A stretch of 64,000 nt of DNA from Mactromeris polynyma (Eukaryota; Mollusca; Bivalvia; Venerida; Mactridae), in the NCBI GenBank assembly GCA_032209605.1, contig JASFXZ010000029.1, positions 733,001 to 797,000 on the forward strand, written 5' to 3'. Shown here piece after piece: positions 43,293-53,000 of the stretch (position 1 is its first letter; each line of letters begins with the position of its first letter). The position numbers and the translations under genes are program-made. The notes beneath the pieces were generated by a model. It had not been told where the DNA came from, made no database searches, and saw only the letters and a program-made list of their open reading frames with translations.

Positions 43293-45085
43293 CAGTAAAA
43301 CTTCGATACCTCGAACTGCCGTCGGACCTAGCAATTAGATCGAGTCATCTACTGTTCGAGGCATCTACGGTATACGCGTATGTGTCTTAACTGACAGTCA
43401 CCGGTGCAAGTGTACTAAGCATGTTGAACACACGTTTTGTTTTCATACTGAATGCACGTCGATCAATAGTCGCAGCATTATTCATAATAATAATAATAAT
43501 TAAAAAAGAAATGATATGAAAGCAAAAACGATTCCCTGTGGGAACTTATTCTCTTTCGTTTCTTCTTGTACGCATGCATTGTCTGTCACATAGTACATGT
43601 ACAATGGAAAGTCCCTAATCCGGAAACTCTCCAGTCCGGAAATTTCCTGTAACCGGACAATTTTCTCGGTCTCGGTTTAGTTCCTCCAATACGACATATA
43701 AAAATATCTTCCACAGTCCGGAATCCGAACGAATTTTTCTGTCTGGATTGTTATTTAACACGTAAAATAAATCTCCCAAACCCAGACGATAATTTTCCGC
43801 AAAAAAAACTCAGATCGTATAATGACTGAGCATTGAGAGAAGGTATAATAATTTTAATTGTCTCTATGAATATAGACCATTAGACTTTATCATCGTATGT
43901 TCTGTTCTGCATTCCGTTTTGATGGAAACAAGGTAAGACCGGGTACGAGGTGTACTTAGTGTGTAAACAATTGGAAAACATTGGATGTGAGCGCCAAAAA
44001 AGGCCCATTAGGTACTTTTTTCACAATTCAAATTGTTTACCCTTTATCATTATTTTACACTACGAGAAATCTTTTGAAAAGAAGCTTTCGTGCATAGCTT
44101 CCAAGTATGGCGTTTTCAAAATACATCGTACTAAGTTTGTCAGGTTTTATGGGCGGTTATTACGTTGCAAAACACACATACTTAATTTCAGCAATGTTTG
44201 AAATCATTTGACTTGTTTAATGATGCATTGAAATACTTGCTTGAGATTGATATATCCACATTATGCAGTGAAATTATCAAAATATAAATAAATAAAAACA
44301 AATCTTATACATTTCTGTGCAGTGCAATTTTGCTGTAATTTCTACATCTATTTAAGAATGAACTGTAGGTCAAAATCTTAAGCTAATTATATTCAATGCT
44401 TTCATACGGTTTTAATTAAACGAGATACGCCTATAGCGGTGCATATACTGAAAAATCGAATTTTCTCCAATTTCTATAACGAATAAACAAATTAAATAAA
44501 GCTTGTTTACATTTAAAATAATTCAAATATCATCCAACACAGCATGTATTTTGCATATTGCATCTTCCTTTTATGAAAGGAGCATAAATATGTGGTATCT
44601 TATAGCTTATGATTTTGGGCCATAAATTGAATCTTCAAGTTTACATAAATTTTGTAAAATATTGTAGCTTATTCTGCAAAGTATGAAAGAATGTATTGCC
44701 TACGGACATTCAATTCAATCTCCTCTAATCCGAACTTCGGATTAGGGAGTTTCCACTGTACATGTACAACTGTCAAGTAATTATCACGAAGTGCGAATAA
44801 CATGCGTCGCCAATCTTACCCGTCAACAAATATAAGCATTTTAAGCGGTCAATGAAAGGTGTGAATTATTGTATTGTTCGACCTATCTGTGGTGAACAAT
44901 GAATGAAATGACAGCTAGGGACCACTAATCCTGTTCGAGTGTTCGACCTATCTCTGTTCGAGTGATCTACTGTTAGATATCATAATATGAAATAAGAAGG
45001 GGTTTCGCCGGGACTTAAGAACCTGTTCCAGGTATATATCTACTGTGTTCGAGCCAAAACTGTTCGAGATTTCGAAGTTTTACTG
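43293..45085. mobile_element. Outer TIR element (CAGTAAAACTTCGA), TA-flanked
   Basis: Left CAGTAAAACTTCGATACCTC and right CGAGATTTCGAAGTTTTACTG form terminal inverted repeats, with TA on each side. Sub-terminal GTTCGAGGCATCTAC-type words recur several times (for example CTGTTCGAGTGATCTACTG near 44956). It is interrupted by the element 43602-44758. TIRs beginning CAGT with a TA target fit the pogo/Tigger branch of Tc1/mariner; no transposase is seen. Confidence 0.75.
43602..44758. mobile_element. Inner TIR element (CAATGGAAA...), TA-flanked, nested
   Basis: Left CAATGGAAAGTCCCTAATCC and right GGATTAGGGAGTTTCCACTG are inverted repeats with TA on both sides. Sub-terminal repeats of AGTCCGGAAA occur near 43632 and 43720. 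About 1.16 kb. The unrecognised 83-codon frame at 43950-44201 shows no transposase motif. Confidence 0.75.
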
Positions 45086-45117
45086 TATATGCAAGAAGTA
45101 CCAGATACGGTAGGTCT

Positions 45118-45206
45118 TCTATAGATAGTTCCAACATCTACAATATTTACCTCCCTTGTTCTAAATTGTCGGCCATATTGATAGATGTGGGAGCTATCTA
45201 TAGATG
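45118..45206. repeat. Very short TIR element
   Basis: Left TCTATAGATAG and right CTATCTATAGA are exact inverted repeats around about 70 bp. The word CTATAGAT also occurs at 45671 and 45839. Confidence 0.6.
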
Positions 45207-45667
45207 ACAATAAAATATTAACTGAACACTTTTACATAACTCAACATATATATATTATTATCATTACATATGTACACTCCTGAAGATACTAGATAGATAC
45301 GTTTATTTCCTCCAAGTTGGAGAGCAGAACAGTATTATACAGTTTAAATGTTACGGGGGGACTGGGATAAATATGACTTTAAACAGAAGACGACATGTGG
45401 CTGTTATGTTTGTTTGTTATTTTTGTTTATAAGGTCATCAGTCACCATGTACACGTAGGTACTTAAAGGCATTTTTGTTGACCCCAACATGTACCCTACA
45501 TGTCGTTAAATTGGTTTTAGTATCTAAAAGGGTAAATTTGTCTTGTTGATAATTTATCTACAAGCTTATACCAAATATATGTCAATTTTGAATTCAAAGG
45601 TAGCTACACGCCGAGATCAATGAGATCAAAAATGGTTGTAGTTTCTATTAATTTTGTGATTTAGCCA

Positions 45668-45848
45668 GTCTATAGATATCTTGTCCTGAAAAGGACAGCT
45701 GGTTGACAACGAAGTCGTGTCCTTAAAAGGACAGTTTTGTGACAATTGAGAAGTGTCCTTAAAAGGACAGTTTTTTTGACAATCGAGAAGTTGTCCTAAA
45801 AAGGACAGTTTTTATCCTGAAAAGGACAGTTTAGTGACAATCTATAGA
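45668..45848. repeat. Tandem units with near-palindromic TGTCCTTAAAAGGACA
   Basis: Four to five units of about 35-45 bp. Each has a near-palindrome such as TGTCCTTAAAAGGACAG followed by TTTTGTGACAATTGAGAAG. The array is bracketed by CTATAGATAT on the left and AATCTATAGAG on the right. Confidence 0.8.
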
Positions 45849-47057
45849 GAGGTGTAAAATTATTTGACACAAAAGCCAAAATGTGACTTTTTAGATCTAA
45901 ATTTGTTTGTTCATGTGGCAATTTTACACGCCGAATGATTCCGGGTCCTGGGAAATGGACTTGGCCCGATTTTTAATTGGTCCCAGAATTGGCATCTCCC
46001 ATTGGTGGAGTTTAGACAAGATGTTTGGTTCTAGGGTGGGGAACTAGATCCCCAAAAAAGTCAAATGGTCTTCTTCCTTTTTTAAACATATTTTATTCCC
46101 ATATATACACATGTAGTATGCACACAGTAAAACAAATACAAAAAATACATAATGGAAAAGGATAAGAATGAAAGACAAAATGTCTTATAAAATTCTTCTC
46201 CCTGACAAGACTTCTTTGTACTAGAATTGTACATTTTTGAAAGTAAATTCGGGTATTACAATTATATATAAATCTATTTAGGATGAAATTATTTTTTTTT
46301 AAAAACTTATATGAATCTAAGGTTTCAAATTGTCTTATTACCCTTGGTCAGACCATCCCGGGCAAAATATTGATTATGAAATAATTTATATTATTGTATT
46401 TTATGTATTCAAAACTTAAAAATGCACATTCATCAATTTCCGCTATATTGCGAATAGATACGATTTACATGCAATGTATGTACTTTATAAAAAATATAAA
46501 ACTATATACAACTATAATTGAAATGCAAAACAAATAACAATGATAACATAACAAACATATATTGAATGAGATTGGTTAGTAAACAAAATTACTGAGCATA
46601 CATATTGTTATAGACATCTGGATTTCGGTTGCATATGTGTATAATTTACACCATCCTACTACTACAATGTACACGTACATATAATTTCTACATTGTCATC
46701 CCAATGAAATTCTTACACCTAAAAAGACTATTCTCGTCCAAATGTCATGGCTCAAGTCACATGATTATAAAATCGTAACCTTATACATGTATATGTATAC
46801 TAACATATGTGACACCCCCATTCACTCGTTGTAGAGCGAGACTGATTGATTGAACATTCCATGACAAGCAAAGTATTTATGACTTTTGGGCCTGTTTAAG
46901 GTTGTATTTAAGATAAACCGCGGTGGAGATATTTCAAGACACGGGAGCTCAAGGATTGGCGCTTATTTTTGTCTTAGAACTCAGTTTCAAATTTTGATGG
47001 AACAGAAAAGATGCTCATATTTTAATGAACTGGCATCCGATCTTGTCTAAGAACTCT

Positions 47058-47304
47058 AAATGAGCGCCGCTGTACGATTTCCAACCTCTTCTTTAAGTGA
47101 CGTCATTTCCAGAAAACATCACACCTGACGTCACCATGTATTGGCAGTAAGCAATATTTGCCCTATATGGCAATATGAAAAAGAAGTGACCATATAGAGT
47201 AAATATTGTTTCCTGCTTGCAAATAGTGACATCACATGCTGCGTTTTCTTGAAATGACGTCACTTACAGAAGAGGTTTAAAAGCCCATAGCAGCGTTCAA
47301 ATAC
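47058..47304. repeat. CRE-bearing MITE, copy 2
   Basis: Left AATGAGCGCCGCTGTACG then AAGTGACGTCATTTCC; right GAAATGACGTCACTTACAG then AGCAGCGTTCAAAT. Three exact TGACGTCA palindromes (left arm, sub-terminal CCTGACGTCACC, right arm). Confidence 0.9.
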
Positions 47305-47431
47305 ACGTGTCTGTATCAATAATTATTGTCTGGCTGTTGAGAAATACGTCATGACACCCTGAAAGTATTACAGGCAATGTGCACGGCAAATGGTTGTAAA
47401 TACCATGTTCGATAAAGAAAAGGGTGAATAC

Positions 47432-47587
47432 AGGGGCGGATTCAATATTTGGTATCAGGGGATCTTAGGGGGGCGTAACTTTTTAAATTCAACGCATTAG
47501 CAGCGACGGAACTATATTTTCGTATTTATACTCCGACTAAGATGTAAGGTTGGGGGATCTAAGGGGGGCGCGCACCTGGATCCGCTA
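47432..47587. repeat. TIR element (AGGGGCGGATTCA)
   Basis: Left CAGGGGCGGATTCAATATTT and right GCGCACCTGGATCCGCTAG are an imperfect inverted pair; internal GGGGATCTTAGGGGGGCG and GGGGGATCTAAGGGGGGCG are direct repeats. Confidence 0.6.
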
Positions 47588-47759
47588 GTGGAATATATAA
47601 AGATATAGTACGGTGCATGATAGTCATTTGAATAGGTGAGCTATAGAGCTCTATGTCAACTTAAAGACATTTAAGCCAGTCCGCCACATGTATGGTGGCA
47701 TGGCTATGGCAACAATACCCTTGAGGCGTTTACATGTTGGCTATGTTTTTATCAGATCA

Positions 47760-47999
47760 GGCCCCGATCTGCCGAAGCAACTCAATTTGAGCAAACATCC
47801 CAGCTCAAATATGGTCTCAAATCAGTGGATTTTTTAAAATCTGAGATCGGACTCAAAATCGGTGTCACAAAACGAAAAAAATGAGATTTTTTTTCAAGAG
47901 ATGCAAATTGAGATTTGTTTCAAATTCTGACTCAGGTTTGAACCAAATCTCAATATTAAGCTGAGATTTTGATTTGAGATGCTTCGGGAAATCGGGGCC
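47760..47999. repeat. Fold-back element (GGCCCCGAT...ATCGGGGCC)
   Basis: Left GGCCCCGATCTGCCGAAGCA pairs with right GCTTCGGGAAATCGGGGCC. Several CTCAAAT/ATTTGAG words (CTCAAATATGGTCTCAAATC, CTGAGATTTTGATTTGAG) make multiple internal hairpins. Confidence 0.75.
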
Positions 48000-48059
48000 A
48001 GGTCCTTGTTAACGTGAATCCCGAGGTGTCTGTTGCTACCTACTATTTCCATTATAGAT

Positions 48060-48346
48060 ACAGTATGTGAAAAATATAAATTTGTTGACGTTGACAGGCA
48101 TGAATGGCGTACATATATATATTTATTTATTAAAGTCTCATCTTTGTACAAAACATAGATATACATATAGTAAAGGCTATAAAAACATAAAACATTGCAC
48201 AAAGCCATTCAAATAAGAATTATAAGAGACTATATAAGCATACATACATCCCATACATAAAATTATACAAAATGTATACGATATATTATACAGTATGTGA
48301 AAAATATAAATTTGTTGACGTTGACAGGCATGAATGGCGTACATGT
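48060..48346. repeat. 55-bp direct repeat flanking about 175 bp
   Basis: ACAGTATGTGAAAAATATAA and the next 35 bases to GGCATGAATGGCGTACAT occur identically at about 48060-48114 and 48291-48345. Between them is AT-rich sequence starting ATATATTTATTTATTAAAG, which resembles the 3' end of a retroelement on the - strand. Confidence 0.75.
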
Positions 48347-48353
48347 ACATGTA

Positions 48354-48455
48354 TAGTAAAATCTACGAGGTTGAATAAAGAGGAAAACTTGAGTGAAAAC
48401 GGACTTGAAAATTGTGTTCTTAATTTTGAGGTGGTCTTTAAGTGAGGTTTTACTG
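48354..48455. repeat. Family A TIR element, copy 3 (deleted)
   Basis: Only the right half of the family remains: GAGGTTGAATAAAGAG, ACGGACTTGAAAATTGTG and AGTGAGGTTTTACTG, adjoined by a remnant left end TAGTAAAATCTACGAGG. Confidence 0.75.
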
Positions 48456-48604
48456 TATATTTAAACACACATATAATCAGATGCGGAGCGCCTTAACGTT
48501 GTTGTTATTTCATGTACATAAATGCTTACTAAGCGAATTAAGGAACTAGTCATTTCAACGAACCACTTTCACTCTTGATTTTTCCTGAGCCAGTTTAGTA
48601 TATA

Positions 48605-48765
48605 CAGTAAAACCTCACTTAAAGACTACCTCAAAATTAAGAACACAATTTTCAAGATCATTTCCACTGTTCTGCTCTTTATTCAACCTCAATAGTAATA
48701 CCACCTCAACAATGAGACCAGTTTTCAAGGGTCCCAAGGGTGGTCGTATTACTGAGGTTTTACTG
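48605..48765. repeat. Family A TIR element, copy 4 (reference-quality)
   Basis: Best-preserved copy. Left CAGTAAAACCTCACTTAAAG and right TACTGAGGTTTTACTG are inverted, TA on each side (TATA-CAG and CTG-TATA). Inside: ATTTTCAAGATCATTTCCAC, CTCTTTATTCAACCTCAAT and CAGTTTTCAAGGGTCCC. The CAGT terminus and TA target suggest a Tc1/mariner (pogo-like) MITE. Confidence 0.85.
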
Positions 48766-48947
48766 TATAATATACGTAATTTATCTAAAACAGAACACAT
48801 AATAAAAATGTTGCGACAATGATATGTAGATATGATATGGTAACACGGGACCCCCCTGCTTCTTTTGGACTTTCATAATTGTAATCAGCAGCTGCAATAT
48901 AAGACAGGGAAAGAAAATGTAAACATAATTATAGAACAGATTGTTTG

Positions 48948-49131
48948 TTTCATCGGGTTTAACGCCGTTTCTCAACGATATTTCAGTTATATACGTCGGC
49001 CGGTTCACATAACCAGTTTTTCCTGGACTTACCCTTCCACAAGGAGCCGACAACTTCTCCACATGTGGAGGAAAATCGACATTTTGTCTAATTTTCATGG
49101 AAGGGTATGACCTGCCGCGACCGGGAATCGA
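48948..49131 (-). repeat. SINE copy, inverted, head truncated
   Basis: Reverse complement of the SINE at 36430-36700: CATCGGGTTTAACGCCGTTT, CGGCCGGTTCACATAACCAG, CTTCTCCACATGTGGAGG and CTGCCGCGACCGGGAATCGAA. It stops at the B-box side, so the first two-thirds of the tRNA-like head is missing. Confidence 0.85.
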
Positions 49132-50035
49132 ACAGAGAACGGAATAATATGAACCATAGAACAAGCTTGGTCAGTGACAATGATACGGTAAACAAAACAT
49201 ATCATACAAATGCAACATGTAATGTAAATTGGGAAACTACAAACATATTACATTTTTGATTATTTCATAATATAAAGTGCCGAAAACCTAGTTTTGACGG
49301 TACGATGCGACATTATTTGTACACATGTCGTAATAGAACGCGGTGATGAGGCGAACAATTGTTGGATTAACTTATCAAGATTCCACGTACAACAATGGTT
49401 GTGGAAAGACATTCAAAGAGCGATCGACTGATTACTGGTGTGACTAATAAACTCGCACATTAGACAACTCATTTGTTTCATTGCGTAATTTCAGCCTGTA
49501 AGCTAATGATACCCTGTTCGGTAGGTACAACACCAATGTTGAAATTATGCCAACAGGTCAGTAAAGGCATTGTAGGTATTATACTAGCCATTAAACGCAA
49601 CTATATCACTTTATCTTTCATTTTGTTTCAAGTGTAAAAAGGTTTTATTGTTACAAATGAGCAAATTATTCTTCAAAAAAGAAATTAAACTATGGCCCTA
49701 GTATATTTAGCGTAGGAAATAATTTTAGAGAACTAAAATATGATTATTTCTTTATGACACCGTGCTGACGCGGACATTTTTTTGTTACGCTATTAATGGC
49801 GTGGGGTATAGGTTGGGTAATGCTAGCAACGAGATCACAATAGTGTGCTAATTGTATAAATATTGAATAAAACATATATTGTCAAATATGGAGTGATGAT
49901 TGTTAAAGTAAAACTTATCTTTCCGTTGAATCTGAAACAGAAGCCGCCTTTCTATAAAGACCGCCACTTTCCTAAGGATGGTCAGTGCAGACAGATGGGT
50001 GTTTACATAGATGTTTTGAATGATAGATATTTTAC

Positions 50036-53000
50036 CTGGACACCAGCCACACATATCTGGACATTCTTGTGGTACATTTGTGTATTTACTACAGTCACTT
50101 CGTCCATACTGCGTACAGTAACTGGGGTCTTCTATCGCTGTACAGTTCACTATATATAGAAATGTACAGAACATAAAGTAATCATTCACTACGCTTCGAA
50201 ACACGTACTGAGATATTCCGAGATCAACCCCATATGGCATATACATTTCTCAACTTGTGATGTTTCTTAGATGTATATGTACACTACATTAAGTCACACA
50301 CCCACAATACATGTATAAATATGTATGTATAATACATGAATCTTGTATTTAAATTAGGGATGTCAACCGGAATAGCAATATTGGTATTCGAACATTCGGT
50401 CAACCTTTCCGAATTCGAATATTCGAACATTCAACTTTCTTATTTAATAAAACATATTTGAAATTCGAAGTTTAACTTCATGCTTATCAATTAATTCTTA
50501 TACTCGGATTTCACTTTCTTCATTTAATAACGTGTGCACAAAACTATAGCAAAAATGTATGTATATCATAAACTCAAACAAAGAGATGTCAAATAACATC
50601 TTGTGCAAGTTTGCCGTATTTTGTCTTTTTTATCAAACAAAGCAAACCCCGAGAGTCTAACTACAGTCAGTGTTTAAGTCTTGTTTAATGCAGCGTGTTA
50701 TTTGTTTACTTTCGGCAACACAATTCCATATTATTACCTCGGTTCAAACAAACAATTATTCCAAAGTAACTTACGTCCACAGTTGGATGGAAGAAAAAAT
50801 GAGAGACCCTTCACACACGAACAGGTACAGGATTCGAGATCCAATGTTCCTCCATTGAAACACGTTTTATCTCCACAATCTGTAACATAGCATAAAACAG
50901 CGTCACATTGCGAGGGGAAGTGGTCAAGGAGTAGCGTTTCCTGATCTGATCGAGCCCCGCCAGGTGTAGTTTGATCATGGACGTCATAATCTCATAATTA
51001 GGCGCTAGTTCTGATAAGTAACACAGGAAGCAGCCATCAAGAGTGATTAGTATAAGTTGTAAGAACTTGTTTAGCCATCGATGTACAATAACGTTTAAAC
51101 TAACATGATTGAACATTATACACCATGCAACCGTTCGGTTAAGGCTAACACTCGCACGAGTAAGAAACTGTGCACGCATTTTGCAACCGAACGCTCTGTT
51201 TGCCAAAAAGTGCGCACCCACTGTGCGCCCACTCGCTCGAGCATCTCCGAGGTAGCTAGCGAAGGGGCGTGTACTTGTTGGCAAACAGAGCGTTCGGTTG
51301 CAAAATTGCGTGCACAGTTTCTTACTCGTGCGAGTGTAGTTTCTTACTCGTGCGAGTGTTAGCCATAACTGAACGCACGGCTTGCTTATCATCACAGCTG
51401 AAAGTGACGATTGAAAAAATAAAGTGCACCCTGTAGATAGCAGCCGTCTCTTGTGCTACAACCTTTCGTCAACAGCTTTATCAATGTCTCGAGGTAATAT
51501 TTGCTACCAACTTATTAGTACATGTATAGTAATCTCTCTGGAGCTGTCAACAACAGAATGTTGCTCTGGAGAGGTTGCACTGTATTTGTGTACCGGTAAC
51601 ACCTCAGTAATAAGACCATCCTTTGGATCCTTTAAAACTGGTCTTCTTATTGAGGTGGTCTTAATATCGAGGTATACTATGTCTGCAAAACAGTGAAAAT
51701 GGACTTGAAACTTGCGTTTTTAATTTTGAGGTGGTCTTATTATTGAGTTGGTCTTTAAGTGAGGTTTTATTGTAAATGTTTAACACAATGTTATATAGAA
51801 ATATCTAAAACACCTTAGATTTAATTAAATTTAGTAAACCCAACTCCCCTACTATAAGTCCAGGGCTTGGTCACCGGCTGTGGTTCTGAAACTGACATCC
51901 ATACAAGACAACCTCTTGACCAGGGTGCTGTATGTTGTGTATTCAATATGAAGATGACAGTACAGAACTGATGCATGCTTGTCTAATCTTGTAGTTACGT
52001 TTGAACGCTGCTATGGGATTTACAACCTCTTCTGTAAGTGACGTCATTTCAAGAAAACTGATGTCACTATTTGCAAACAGGGTACAATATTATTACTCCA
52101 CATGGTGACTTCGTGTTCATATTGCCCATGTCAAGTATTGCTTACTGTCAGTACATGGTGACCTCACATGTGACGTATTCTCGAAATGACGTCACTAAAA
52201 GAAGAGGTTGGAAATCGTGGAGGTTCGTGTAGTGCTGTATGTATACCGACATGAAATAGCAGACACTCACCGCATAATTTGTCATTACAGTTTGTTGAAC
52301 AATCAGAGCACGAACCACCAGCCAGGTACGGTTTAGCGCCACCCGAATTTCCGCTGTAAATATAATAAACGATACAATATCAACCACATACATGTCTCAA
52401 ACTTTATTTTTTGTTCATGTTTAGTTAACATAATGCTTAAAGAGTTCATTGTGTATGATTAAAATGTACTAGTGTGAGAAAAGGTGATGCGGTGATGATA
52501 TATAGTAAACCCTCAGTAATAAGACCACCTTTGGGACCCTTGAACACTGGTCTTCTTATTGAGGTGGTCTTTATATTGAGGTTGAATGAAGAGCGGAACA
52601 GTGAAAATGGACTTGAAAATTGTTCTGAATTTCGGGGTTGGTCTTCTTATTGAGGGGGTCTTTTTTTGGTGAGGTTTTACTGTACAAAGAAAAAAAATAT
52701 GTATTCTTAATCTTTGTCTCGTCGATATGCATACATTTATAAGAACTTTAAATATAAGTTAATACGATGTATACTATAAATATAAGGCAAATTGGTAGTA
52801 TATACATGTAGTCACTTTTAATATCCTCATTATCTAAGATTTATATGAGAATATTACAATGAAACACCAAAATAGCACAGGATACGTCAAGCATATAATT
52901 ATGAGGTAATATCACCTCTTTTATGATGGCAAAAAAGGTTAATTTATCGAGCACATGGCGACAACAATTTTGTCAAGCTATTTAATTATTTCACTCAGAC

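Larger units (their letters stand above)
38606..50035. other. Intergenic region without recognisable genes
   Basis: Eleven kilobases in which no exon with family similarity was seen. It holds a tRNA-like fragment (39598), minisatellites (40548, 41349), nested TIR elements (43293), palindromic tandem units (45668), a CRE-bearing MITE (47058), several fold-back elements and a SINE. CA/GT-rich simple sequence is at about 42718-42788. A missing 3' exon of the CAP gene could lie in the last kilobase or further left. Confidence 0.55.

Noticed and set aside
43950..44201. 83-codon frame inside the inner TIR element as a transposase fragment
   Set aside because: No DDE/D-like or helix-turn-helix pattern can be seen; kept only as a note in that element.
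51105..51362. 85-codon + strand frame over the fold-back
   Set aside because: Created by the repetitive inverted arms; repeats of KLCT/ACT type reflect the DNA repeat.
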